Of a stretch of 15,580 nucleotides of DNA, positions 1 through 6,207 are shown piece after piece. Each line of letters starts with the position of its first letter. Within the stretch, counting starts at the first letter, position 1. A program made the position numbers and the translations under genes. The notes under the pieces were generated by a model, which saw only the letters and a program-made list of their open reading frames with translations, was not told the DNA's origin and searched no databases. This stretch comes from an uncultured Haemophilus sp. (GTDB lineage Bacteria > Pseudomonadota > Gammaproteobacteria > Enterobacterales > Pasteurellaceae). Location of the stretch: NCBI RefSeq assembly GCF_937976265.1, contig NZ_CALJRX010000308.1, forward strand, positions 1 through 15,580. The letters run 5' to 3'.

Positions 1-37
1 TAGGGAAAATGTAAACGATGTTTGGGTTGTACAGGAG

Positions 38-72
38 GAATAAGTAAAAAAGTAATTCGCTCATTGAGCGAA
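38..72 (-). terminator. candidate terminator after purH
   Basis: An inverted repeat with arms TTCGCTCA and TGAGCGAA around a single central base lies at 56-72, just past the purH stop. Read on the minus strand it folds as a 7-bp stem with a 3-base loop, followed by a T-rich run (complement of 38-55). The other direction lacks a T-run, so it fits termination of purH. The stem is short, so the call is tentative. Confidence 0.4.
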
Positions 73-85
73 GTGACGACATAAA

Positions 86-1684
86 TTAATGTCTAAAATG
101 ACGCATTCCAGTCAATACCATCACCATATTATGTTCATCCGCTGCATCGATGACTTCTTGATCGCGCATTGAACCACCTGGATGGATCACACATTGAATA
201 CCTACTTTCGCCGCTGCATCAATGCCGTCACGGAATGGGAAGAACGCATCAGATGCCATCACACAACCTGACACGGTCAAGCCTTCATCCTGTGCTTTGA
301 TACCTGCAATTTTGGCCGAATACACACGGCTCATTTGACCTGCACCAATGCCGATGGTTTGGTTATCTTTGGCGTAAACAATCGCATTGGATTTCACAAA
401 TTTCGCCACTTTCCAGCAGAATAATAAGTCTTTTAATTCTTGTTCAGTTGGTTGACGTTTACTTACTACTTTCAAATCATCCACACCAACCATGCCTAAA
501 TCCGCATCCTGTACCAATAAACCGCCGTTTACACGTTTGAAATCTAAACGTTCAGAACGAGAGGTCCATTCACCACATTCAAGCAAACGAACATTTTTCT
601 TACGTTTTACGACTTCTTGTGCTTCAGCAGAAACTTTCGGTGCAATAATCACTTCAACGAATTGACGTTCCACAATTTCATTCGCGGTTTTTTCGTCTAA
701 TTCACGGTTGAACGCAATAATGCCGCCAAATGCAGAAGTTGGATCGGTTTGGTAAGCGCGATTATAGGCGTCTAAAATATCTTTACCTAAAGCCACACCG
801 CATGGATTAGCGTGTTTAACAATCACACAAGCCGGCTCATCAAATTCTTTCACGCATTCAAGTGCTGCATCGGTGTCAGCAATATTATTGTAAGACAAGG
901 CTTTACCTTGGAGTTGCTGAGCCGTAGCCACGCTCGCCTCTTTAACATTCAAATCAACGTAGAAGGCCGCATTTTGATGAGCATTTTCGCCATAACGCAT
1001 GGTTTGTTTACGCACGAAGTTAAGGTTTAAAGTCCGTGGGAATTGACCGCACTTCGCATTCGCGTCTTCTTCCTCAGCTACATGATACGGTTTCACCATT
1101 TGTCCAAAGTAGTTGGCAATCATGGAGTCATATTGCGCGGTATGTTCAAATGCTTTAATCGCAAGATCAAAACGGGTTTCAAGCGTTAGGCTGTTTTGAT
1201 GTTTATCCATCTCTGCAAGAATGGCGTTGAAATCACCATTATTCACCACGATCGCCACATCTTTATGGTTTTTCGCTGCAGAACGCACCATGGTTGGTCC
1301 ACCGATATCGATATTTTCTACCGCATCAGCCAAGGTACAATCCGGTTTAGCCACAGTGGCTGCAAACGGATATAAATTCACGACAACCATATCAATGCCT
1401 TCAATGCCATGTTGCTGCATGATGGCATCATCTGTACCACGACGACCAAGAATCCCGCCATGTACTTTTGGATGTAAGGTTTTCACACGACCGTCCATCA
1501 TTTCAGGGAATCCCGTATAATCAGACACTTCAGTCACCGGCAAACCATGTTGCTCCAACAATTTTGCAGTACCGCCAGTAGAAAGTAGTTTTACACCGCG
1601 TTGCACTAAGCCTTGAGCAAATTCTACGATACCGGTTTTATCAGAAACACTCAGCAAAGCCTGACGAATTGGACGATCTGTCAT
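86..1684 (-). CDS. purH: bifunctional phosphoribosylaminoimidazolecarboxamide formyltransferase / IMP cyclohydrolase PurH
   Basis: PurH carries out the last two steps of de novo purine synthesis in the cytoplasm: formylation of AICAR with 10-formyl-tetrahydrofolate, then closure of FAICAR to IMP. The 532-residue protein has the usual family length. Residues 1-199 form the MGS-like IMP cyclohydrolase domain, with the conserved KTLHPKVHGGIL run near 68-79. Residues from about 215 to the end form the AICAR transformylase domain, with the catalytic-type Lys290-His291 in VKHANPCG. The linker (about 200-214) is acidic and contains an uptake sequence that encodes Lys-Cys-Gly. The ATG at 1684 is preceded by a GAAAGGAAAA ribosome-binding site. 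A perfect PurR operator lies in the promoter, so repression by PurR with hypoxanthine or guanine is expected. purD is often next to purH in relatives, but its start is not visible in the 85 bases that remain. Confidence 0.98.
   Translation of the reverse strand: MTDRPIRQALLSVSDKTGIVEFAQGLVQRGVKLLSTGGTAKLLEQHGLPVTEVSDYTGFPEMMDGRVKTLHPKVHGGILGRRGTDDAIMQQHGIEGIDMVVVNLYPFAATVAKPDCTLADAVENIDIGGPTMVRSAAKNHKDVAIVVNNGDFNAILAEMDKHQNSLTLETRFDLAIKAFEHTAQYDSMIANYFGQMVKPYHVAEEEDANAKCGQFPRTLNLNFVRKQTMRYGENAHQNAAFYVDLNVKEASVATAQQLQGKALSYNNIADTDAALECVKEFDEPACVIVKHANPCGVALGKDILDAYNRAYQTDPTSAFGGIIAFNRELDEKTANEIVERQFVEVIIAPKVSAEAQEVVKRKKNVRLLECGEWTSRSERLDFKRVNGGLLVQDADLGMVGVDDLKVVSKRQPTEQELKDLLFCWKVAKFVKSNAIVYAKDNQTIGIGAGQMSRVYSAKIAGIKAQDEGLTVSGCVMASDAFFPFRDGIDAAAKVGIQCVIHPGGSMRDQEVIDAADEHNMVMVLTGMRHFRH
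1046..1054 (-). repeat. DNA uptake signal sequence (USS) in purH linker
   Basis: Exact ACCGCACTT on the plus strand. It encodes residues Lys211-Cys212-Gly213 of PurH, between the two catalytic domains. Known role of the family: preferred uptake of Pasteurellaceae DNA during natural transformation. Confidence 0.9.
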
Positions 1685-1726
1685 TACATTTTCCTTTCAT
1701 TAAATGGTTAAAAATAAGCGCGTGGA

Positions 1727-1755
1727 ATTATAACGCAAACGTTTGCGTTTATGTA
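1727..1755 (-). promoter_or_regulatory. purH promoter
   Basis: A perfect -10 hexamer TATAAT (complement of 1727-1732) lies about 40 bases upstream of the purH ATG. At the right distance the -35 region is poor (TACATA, complement of 1750-1755). The whole spacer is filled by the PurR operator, so a bound repressor would exclude RNA polymerase. Confidence 0.6.
1733..1748. promoter_or_regulatory. PurR operator, perfect 16-bp palindrome
   Basis: The sequence ACGCAAACGTTTGCGT matches the enterobacterial PurR consensus at every base. One further matched pair (1732 and 1749) extends the palindrome to 18 bp. It sits between the -10 and -35 boxes of purH. That it binds PurR is inferred from the consensus and from the gene it controls. 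Confidence 0.9.
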
Positions 1756-1811
1756 GAAAAAATTTTCCTGGTAGGCGCACTTCAACGTTTGACTGCTTAT
1801 TTAGGAGGTTT

Positions 1812-1841
1812 AAAAAACAAAAAAGCCCGCAAAATGCGGGC
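1812..1841 (-). terminator. rho-independent terminator of the DoxX gene
   Basis: The stem GCCCGCA / TGCGGGC (1825-1831 and 1835-1841) has a 3-base loop. On the minus strand it is followed by a T-tract (complement of 1812-1824). It lies 25 bases past the DoxX-family stop codon. Confidence 0.88.
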
Positions 1842-1865
1842 AACCTAACAGTCTGAATAATGTGA

Positions 1866-2264
1866 TTAGCGTTTGCGGTTATCTAAAGAAAATGCACCGG
1901 CACCGGCAAACACAAAATAGAAGAATACGAGAGAGTAAAATAAAGCAAGTTCACCACCGTTCGCGATTGGGAAGAATAAATTCCCGTTACCTGCAACGTG
2001 CATAAAGAAATACGCATAAGCCATTTGACCCGAAAGGATAAATGCCGCTGGGCGAACAAATAAACCTAAAATTAATAGGATTGAACCGACAATCTCAATT
2101 ACTCCACCGACGATCATCATTGGATCGCCCACTGCGCCGTTACCGCCCGTCATTGAAATTGGGAATTCCCAGAATTTCGCTGTGCCGTGTAAGATAAACA
2201 TATAGGCTACGACGATACGTAATAAAGCTAAAACATATGGAGAGTATTTTTCTAAGTTTTTCAT
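1866..2264 (-). CDS. DoxX-family inner-membrane protein
   Basis: A 132-residue membrane protein of the DoxX/YqjF type. Four hydrophobic segments are visible, at about residues 8-28, 48-69, 71-90 and 104-125. The first carries LLRIVVAYMFILHGTAKF, a typical DoxX first helix with an RxxxxxxFxxHGxxK pattern. The start was placed at the ATG at 2264, because TAGGAAAAAC lies just upstream and the family begins close to the first helix. An in-frame ATG at 2333 would add 23 residues but lies inside the likely promoter. Biochemical function is not settled for this family; members have been linked to thiol and oxidative-stress handling. The gene follows dsbD on the same strand, 111 bases downstream, with its own promoter candidate and terminator, so it may be transcribed alone. 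Confidence 0.85.
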   Translation of the reverse strand: MKNLEKYSPYVLALLRIVVAYMFILHGTAKFWEFPISMTGGNGAVGDPMMIVGGVIEIVGSILLILGLFVRPAAFILSGQMAYAYFFMHVAGNGNLFFPIANGGELALFYSLVFFYFVFAGAGAFSLDNRKR

Positions 2265-2304
2265 AAAGTTTTTCCTAATAAAAAGTGATTTGAGAACGGG
2301 GTGT

Positions 2305-2333
2305 ATATTAATGATTAACCCAAAGAAAAACAA
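2305..2333 (-). promoter_or_regulatory. candidate promoter for the DoxX gene
   Basis: On the minus strand, -35 TTGTTT (complement of 2328-2333) and -10 TAATAT (complement of 2305-2310) are separated by exactly 17 bases. They lie about 40 bases upstream of the ATG at 2264. Confidence 0.45.
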
Positions 2334-2375
2334 TACCTAAAATCGAAAAGAACTTTTTACTATTAGGAAATAATT

Positions 2376-4145
2376 TTATGCTTTACTGATTTTATCAATC
2401 CATTGTAAAAACTCAACTGGCGGCATGAATCCGTTAACACGACTGCCTTCAATTTCTTTTCCATCTCGGTTAAAGAATAAAATCGTCGGTAAACCTAGCA
2501 CTTTATATTTTGTCATTAAAGCGCGGTTTTCTTCGGAGTTTTTTGTCATATCAACCTGAAGTAGCAACATATCACCAAAAGCTTTTTGTACACTAGGATC
2601 GGTAAATGTTTCTTTTTCAAACTCTTTACAAGCGACACACCAATCCGCATAAAGATCGAGCATCACAAGTGGTTTGTTATTTTCAGCAAGTACTTGTTGC
2701 AATTCAGCTTCGCTTTTTACCCGTTTAAATTCAATATGAGAAATGGCTTTATTTTCAACCGCACTTGGTGCTTGGCTTTCGCCCCACACCCAAGTTTGAA
2801 GCGGTTTAACACTAATCATAGCTGCCACTAAAAAGAGAATTCGGAATACCCAACCTGTGCCATTTTTCGGCATTTGGAAAGCAAACCAAATGAAAAATGC
2901 GGTATCGAGCATCGCCCATAATCTTGGTGTCCATTCATCTGGCAAAATACGAGAAATTAAGAATACCGGTAATGCGAGCATCACAAAGCCAAAGAGCTTT
3001 TTGACGGTTTCCATCCACATGCCCGATTTAGGTAGGATTTTATTCCCAAATAAAGTGATTAAAATCAGCGGTACGCCCATGCCCAACGCGAGCAAATAAA
3101 GCGTAATCGCACCAGTAAATAAATCCCCACTCTGCGCCACATAAAGCAAGGCGCCAGAAAGCGGTGCTGATGTGCAAGGTGAAGCCACAAGTCCCGCAAT
3201 CATGCCCATTAAGAACACACCACCAAAAGCGCCGGCTTTTTGCTGTTGGCTAAGTAAAGAGAGTTTTGTTTGTAAGGAGCTTGGGAGCTGTAAGGTAAAT
3301 ACACCGAACATCGACAATGCTAACAAGACAAAGATGATTGATAAACCAATCATCACATAAGGATGTTGTAAAGCCACTTGGAACGGTAAACCAATTGCGG
3401 CGACAATCAAGCCTAGCAAGGTATAAGTCAACGCCATCCCCTGCACATACACAAAACTTAATGCGAAAGCGCGCCACATATTAGGGCGTTGATTTTGGCC
3501 AATAACAATCGCTGAAAGCAGTGGTAGCATTGGCAATACACAAGGAGTAAAGGCCAATCCTAAGCCCAATAAGAAAAAGCCAAATACGGCATATTTGCTA
3601 TTAAATAAGTTTTCCGCTAAACGGTCTTGCTCAGCTTTAGGTTGTGCTGAAAGTGCGGTCGATTTTTCTGATGTTTTTCCAGTATTAGCGACCTGTGCAA
3701 TAGGCAAATCTGCCACTTTAATTTCTTTCACTTCAGGCGGATAACAAAAGCCCTCAGTACAACCTTGGTAAGCAATCTCAACCACATCTTCTGCTTTTAA
3801 TGGCGGCTGATTCGCTTTAAAAATAGCTTGCACGGGCTTTTTGAAAATCTTCATCAAGCCAAAATAAGGATCGTTATAATCTTCAGGTGAAATAGAAAAT
3901 GTCGGCACATCAAATGATGAGGTTTCCTCTTGGTTGAGCTTCGCGGAAATTTTATCTTGATAGAGATAATACCCCTCTGCAATCGACCAATTGACGATCA
4001 CATTTTCTTGATTCTCGCTTTTCGCCGCTGAAAATTGAAAAGCTTCATCCACAGGTAAGAAAGCCGGTTTCTTATCAAAAAGACCGGCTTGAGTGGAAAG
4101 TGCGGTAAAAATAAAAAATAAAAAAAGAAGAATTCGCTTCATCAT
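2376..4145 (-). CDS. dsbD: thiol:disulfide interchange protein DsbD
   Basis: DsbD moves reducing equivalents from cytoplasmic thioredoxin across the inner membrane to periplasmic acceptors such as DsbC and the cytochrome c maturation thioredoxins. The 589-residue protein has all three expected parts and all six redox cysteines. A signal peptide (about residues 1-20) precedes the periplasmic alpha domain with Cys129 and Cys134 in YQGCTEGFCYPP. Eight membrane helices (about 185-450) carry Cys202 in TPCVLP and Cys324 in SPCTSAP. The C-terminal thioredoxin-like gamma domain has DWCVAC (Cys503, Cys506). The first of two adjacent ATGs was chosen because a GGAAC site lies 5 bases upstream. Three uptake sequences fall in the gene: one in the signal peptide and one in each interdomain linker. 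It is divergent from arcA and shares that regulatory spacer. Confidence 0.97.
   Translation of the reverse strand: MMKRILLFLFFIFTALSTQAGLFDKKPAFLPVDEAFQFSAAKSENQENVIVNWSIAEGYYLYQDKISAKLNQEETSSFDVPTFSISPEDYNDPYFGLMKIFKKPVQAIFKANQPPLKAEDVVEIAYQGCTEGFCYPPEVKEIKVADLPIAQVANTGKTSEKSTALSAQPKAEQDRLAENLFNSKYAVFGFFLLGLGLAFTPCVLPMLPLLSAIVIGQNQRPNMWRAFALSFVYVQGMALTYTLLGLIVAAIGLPFQVALQHPYVMIGLSIIFVLLALSMFGVFTLQLPSSLQTKLSLLSQQQKAGAFGGVFLMGMIAGLVASPCTSAPLSGALLYVAQSGDLFTGAITLYLLALGMGVPLILITLFGNKILPKSGMWMETVKKLFGFVMLALPVFLISRILPDEWTPRLWAMLDTAFFIWFAFQMPKNGTGWVFRILFLVAAMISVKPLQTWVWGESQAPSAVENKAISHIEFKRVKSEAELQQVLAENNKPLVMLDLYADWCVACKEFEKETFTDPSVQKAFGDMLLLQVDMTKNSEENRALMTKYKVLGLPTILFFNRDGKEIEGSRVNGFMPPVEFLQWIDKISKA
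2758..2766 (-). repeat. USS in dsbD, membrane-to-gamma-domain linker
   Basis: Exact ACCGCACTT on the plus strand. Read in the gene it encodes Pro-Ser-Ala-Val near residues 460-463, between the last membrane helix and the thioredoxin-like domain. Confidence 0.9.
3651..3659 (+). repeat. USS in dsbD, alpha-to-membrane-domain linker
   Basis: Exact AAGTGCGGT. In the gene's frame it encodes Thr-Ala-Leu near residues 163-165, in the low-complexity linker after the alpha domain. The flanking AT-rich run partly fits the extended uptake consensus. Confidence 0.9.
4098..4106 (+). repeat. USS in dsbD signal peptide
   Basis: Exact AAGTGCGGT, preceded by A and followed by long A/T runs that fit the whole extended Hin uptake consensus. 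It encodes Thr-Ala-Leu (residues 14-16) in the hydrophobic signal peptide. Confidence 0.92.
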
Positions 4146-4172
4146 AAAGTTCCAACTATTGTTCCTGCTAAA

Positions 4173-4200
4173 ATTCTAGCATAGATAAGCGGAATGTTAA
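4173..4200 (-). promoter_or_regulatory. candidate dsbD promoter
   Basis: On the minus strand, -35 TTAACA (complement of 4195-4200) and -10 TAGAAT (complement of 4173-4178) are 16 bases apart, about 30 bases before the dsbD ATG. The plus-strand bases TGTTAATAA at 4195-4203 also resemble one ArcA half-site. Confidence 0.5.
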
Positions 4201-4203
4201 TAA

Positions 4204-4223
4204 TTTATGACTTAGATCATAAA
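4204..4223. promoter_or_regulatory. CRP/FNR-like palindrome between dsbD and arcA
   Basis: Arms TTTATGA and TCATAAA are perfect complements around a 6-base centre. The spacing is that of a CRP site (TGTGA-N6-TCACA), with T and A in place of the G and C bases that CRP contacts. The inner ATCAT half also resembles an FNR half-site. It lies near -81 from the proposed arcA start and just upstream of the dsbD promoter. The binding protein cannot be assigned from sequence alone. Confidence 0.4.
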
Positions 4224-4245
4224 ATTAAATGTAATTTAAACAATG

Positions 4246-4254
4246 ACCGCACTT
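4246..4254 (-). repeat. USS in the dsbD-arcA spacer
   Basis: Exact ACCGCACTT on the plus strand, immediately upstream of the arcA -35 box. Confidence 0.9.
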
Positions 4255-4259
4255 TTCTG

Positions 4260-4288
4260 TTGTTACAGCAATGTTACAATTATAGAAT
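4260..4288 (+). promoter_or_regulatory. arcA promoter
   Basis: -35 TTGTTA (4260-4265) and -10 TAGAAT (4283-4288) are separated by 17 bases. The leader to the arcA ATG is about 27-30 bases. Confidence 0.65.
4261..4278 (+). promoter_or_regulatory. candidate ArcA box (direct repeat) in the arcA promoter
   Basis: TGTTACA occurs at 4261-4267 and again at 4272-4278, an 11-base (one helical turn) step. This matches the known ArcA-box architecture of TGTTAA-like direct repeats 11 bases apart. It covers the -35 box and spacer of arcA's own promoter, so binding would be expected to repress. Autoregulation is an inference. Confidence 0.45.
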
Positions 4289-4321
4289 ACGCTCATAACA
4301 AAATATAATAAGGAGCAATGA

Positions 4322-5035
4322 ATGGCTACCCCAAAAATTCTCATCGTGGAAGATGAAGCGGTAACCCGTAATACGTTAAGAGGAATTTTTGAAGCTGAGG
4401 GCTATGAGGTATTACAAGCACAAGATGGTGCGGAAATGTATCGTCAGTTAAACTCAGAAACGGTCAATCTCATCGTATTAGATATCAACTTGCCTGGTAA
4501 AAATGGTTTATTACTGGGGCGTGAATTACGTGAGAAAGCTGCAATTCCATTAATCTTCCTCACGGGGCGAGATAACGAGGTCGATAAAATTTTAGGCTTG
4601 GAAATTGGGGCAGATGATTATCTCACTAAGCCATTTAACCCAAGAGAACTCACCATTCGTGCACGAAATTTATTGCATCGCACCATGACACTAAATGGCA
4701 AAGAAACCCATTTACAACGTGAGAACTATCGTTTTAATGGGTGGACACTGGATTTAAATAGCCATAATTTAATCACACCTGAAGGCGTTGAATTTAAACT
4801 GCCTCGTAGTGAATTCCGTGCCATGTTGCATTTCTGCGAAAACCCTGGCAAATTGCAAACTCGTGAAGAATTATTGCTAAAAATGACAGGACGTGAATTA
4901 AAACCACAAGATCGTACTGTGGATGTAACAATTCGTCGTATTCGAAAACATTTTGAAGATCATCCTAATACCCCAGAAATCATTGCTACCGTACATGGTG
5001 AAGGCTATCGTTTCTGTGGTGAATTAGAAGAATAA
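4322..5035 (+). CDS. arcA: aerobic respiration control response regulator ArcA
   Basis: ArcA is the DNA-binding partner of the quinone-sensing kinase ArcB. In its phosphorylated form it represses aerobic respiratory genes and activates some fermentation genes when oxygen is low. The 237-residue protein is an OmpR/PhoB-type regulator. The receiver domain (about 1-120) has the acidic pocket Glu10-Asp11, phospho-acceptor Asp54 (VLDINLPG), Thr81 and Lys103 (LTKPF). The winged-helix domain (about 135-233) has RTVDVTIRRIRKHFE as the recognition region and ends in the hallmark VHGEGYRF. AGGAG ends 6 bases before the ATG, which fixes the start. No arcB lies beside it, as is usual. A terminator follows the stop, so it is probably monocistronic. 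Confidence 0.97.
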   Translation: MATPKILIVEDEAVTRNTLRGIFEAEGYEVLQAQDGAEMYRQLNSETVNLIVLDINLPGKNGLLLGRELREKAAIPLIFLTGRDNEVDKILGLEIGADDYLTKPFNPRELTIRARNLLHRTMTLNGKETHLQRENYRFNGWTLDLNSHNLITPEGVEFKLPRSEFRAMLHFCENPGKLQTREELLLKMTGRELKPQDRTVDVTIRRIRKHFEDHPNTPEIIATVHGEGYRFCGELEE

Positions 5036-5051
5036 TCGATCATTTAGTAAT

Positions 5052-5084
5052 AAAAGGCTGAGTCAAATCAGCCTTTTGTTTTTT
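5052..5084 (+). terminator. terminator after arcA
   Basis: The stem AAAAGGCTGA / TCAGCCTTTT (5052-5061 and 5068-5077) has a 6-base loop and is followed by GTTTTTT. Confidence 0.9.
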
Positions 5085-5111
5085 GCTATCCACGGCGAGA
5101 TTCGGTAAAAT
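5083..5111 (+). promoter_or_regulatory. candidate smpB promoter
   Basis: -35 TTGCTA (5083-5088), 17-base spacer, -10 TAAAAT (5106-5111), about 37 bases upstream of the smpB ATG. The -35 box begins in the T-tract of the arcA terminator. Confidence 0.5.
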
Positions 5112-5147
5112 CAACGTCAATTTACGATTAATAAACAACGGATAACA

Positions 5148-5630
5148 ATGACCAAGAAGAAAGTCAAAGTCGGCTCCAACACCATTGCGTTAAATAAACG
5201 AGCTCGACACGAATATTTTATTGAAGATGAAATTGAAGCCGGCCTTGAATTACAAGGTTGGGAAGTAAAATCAATGCGCGCAGGTAAAGCCAATATCAGC
5301 GACAGCTACATCATTTTTAAAAACGGTGAAGCCTATTTATTTGGCGCAACCATTCAACCATTAAGCTTGGCTTCTACTCACGTGGTTTGCGATCCGACGC
5401 GTACACGTAAGCTTTTATTGAATAAACGTGAACTGGATAATCTTTTCGGTAAATCAAGCCGTGATGGTTTTACCATTGTTGCCCTTTCTCTTTATTGGAA
5501 AGGCGCTTGGGCAAAGATCAAAATCGGTCTTGCGAAAGGTAAAAAACAACATGATAAACGTGATGATATTAAAGAGCGTGAATGGAAAGTGACAAAAGAG
5601 CGTATTATGAAAAACGCGTATCGTGGATAA
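5148..5630 (+). CDS. smpB: SsrA-binding protein SmpB
   Basis: SmpB binds tmRNA and delivers it to ribosomes stalled on broken messages, so that the nascent chain is tagged and the ribosome released. The 160-residue length equals that of the E. coli protein. The OB-fold core (about 15-130) shows the family segments ELQGWEVKSMRAGKANISDSY and TRKLLLNKREL. The C-terminal part has GLAKGKK-x-HDKR (127-138) and a basic tail (139-160) that enters the ribosome's mRNA path. The ribosome-binding site is weak (CGGATAACA before the ATG). The tmRNA gene ssrA is not visible in the window. Flanking terminators on both sides suggest a single-gene transcript. Confidence 0.97.
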   Translation: MTKKKVKVGSNTIALNKRARHEYFIEDEIEAGLELQGWEVKSMRAGKANISDSYIIFKNGEAYLFGATIQPLSLASTHVVCDPTRTRKLLLNKRELDNLFGKSSRDGFTIVALSLYWKGAWAKIKIGLAKGKKQHDKRDDIKEREWKVTKERIMKNAYRG

Positions 5631-5648
5631 CTCTCCCGCCAAACAGAC

Positions 5649-5679
5649 AAAATGCCTTTCAACCGAAAGGCATTTTTTT
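5649..5679 (+). terminator. terminator after smpB
   Basis: The stem AAAATGCCTTTC / GAAAGGCATTTT (5649-5660 and 5665-5676) has a tight AACC loop and a T-run to 5679. Confidence 0.92.
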
Positions 5680-5717
5680 CTCAATATGAAAAAAATTCTC
5701 ATAGTTATGAATAAAAT

Positions 5718-5736
5718 TATATTGATAATCATTCTC
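5718..5736. promoter_or_regulatory. Fur-family operator upstream of the L31B-L36B operon
   Basis: Positions 5718-5736 match the classic 19-base Fur box (GATAATGATAATCATTATC) at 16 of 19 bases; the core TGATAATCATT is intact. The same region fits the gammaproteobacterial Zur consensus only loosely and needs one extra base. Because L31/L36 type B genes are Zur targets in other bacteria, either Fur or Zur could be the true ligand. The box overlaps the -35 hexamer. Confidence 0.55.
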
Positions 5737-5750
5737 TTTTTGATTAGTAT
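5722..5750 (+). promoter_or_regulatory. promoter of the L31B-L36B operon
   Basis: -35 TTGATA (5722-5727) and -10 TAGTAT (5745-5750) are exactly 17 bases apart. The -35 lies inside the Fur-family operator, which is a standard layout for repression. Confidence 0.6.
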
Positions 5751-5786
5751 CTTCGCCCAATTCTTTTCGTTATATAAGGAGCTCTA

Positions 5787-6053
5787 ATGAAAAAAGGCAT
5801 TCACCCTGAAAATTATCGTACCGTTTTATTTTACGATTCCAACGCAAAACAAGGCTTTCTCATCCGTTCTTGTGCTAAAACCAACAACACCATGAAATGG
5901 GAAGATGGTAATGAATACCCTGTATTTATGTGCGATACCTCATCAGCTTCTCACCCATTTTATACCGGTAAAACTCGTCAAATTGGTAATGAAGGTCGTG
6001 CAAGTGAATTTGCAAACCGTTACGGTAAATTTGGCGCATTTAAATCAAAATAG
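5787..6053 (+). CDS. rpmE2: 50S ribosomal protein L31 type B (zinc-independent)
   Basis: An 88-residue alternative form of ribosomal protein L31. The N-terminal MKKGIHPENYRTVLFYD and the C-terminal HPFYTGKTRQIGNEGRASEFANRYG are the type B signature. Type A L31 binds zinc through four cysteines, including a CxC and a CxxC. Here only Cys29 and Cys49 remain and they form no such motif, so the protein should not need zinc. In other bacteria such copies replace the zinc form when zinc is scarce and let the cell recover the metal. AAGGAG ends 5 bases before the ATG. The L36 type B gene follows 9 bases after the stop. Expression is probably repressed through the Fur-family box upstream. The E. coli equivalent is ykgM. 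Confidence 0.96.
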   Translation: MKKGIHPENYRTVLFYDSNAKQGFLIRSCAKTNNTMKWEDGNEYPVFMCDTSSASHPFYTGKTRQIGNEGRASEFANRYGKFGAFKSK

Positions 6054-6062
6054 GAATGTTCA

Positions 6063-6200
6063 ATGAAAGTATTATCTTCACTCAAAAGCGCAAAAAACCG
6101 TCCTGGCTGCAAAATTGTTCGTCGCCACGGTGTCGTCTATGTCATTTCGAAAACCAATCCTCGCTTTAAAGCGCGTCAAGGTGGGAAAAAGAAAGGTTAA
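6063..6200 (+). CDS. rpmJ2: 50S ribosomal protein L36 type B, 45 codons
   Basis: A very small gene read directly from the bases. The product begins MKVLSSLKSAKNRPGCKIV and ends KTNPRFKARQGGKKKG. It aligns along its length with E. coli YkgO (46 residues), including the characteristic NPRFKA-x-QG-x-KKK end. The type A L36 zinc ligands (three Cys and one His) are absent; only Cys16 remains. Its ribosome-binding site AGGA (6052-6055) overlaps the stop codon of the L31B gene, so the two are likely translationally coupled. Together they make a zinc-sparing pair for the large ribosomal subunit. A bidirectional terminator follows. Confidence 0.93.
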   Translation: MKVLSSLKSAKNRPGCKIVRRHGVVYVISKTNPRFKARQGGKKKG

Positions 6201-6207
6201 CCCCAAT

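Noticed and set aside
2..43. Possible C-terminal tail of a plus-strand gene (13 open codons to a TAA)
   Set aside because: Too short to judge; other frames are equally open and no family is recognisable.
2265..2333. 23-residue N-terminal extension of the DoxX protein from an ATG at 2333
   Set aside because: No ribosome-binding site, overlaps the likely promoter, and the ATG at 2264 has a good site and the usual family start.
5454..5732. 92-codon minus-strand open frame over the smpB end
   Set aside because: Antisense of SmpB plus terminator and promoter sequence; composition is that of a shadow frame.
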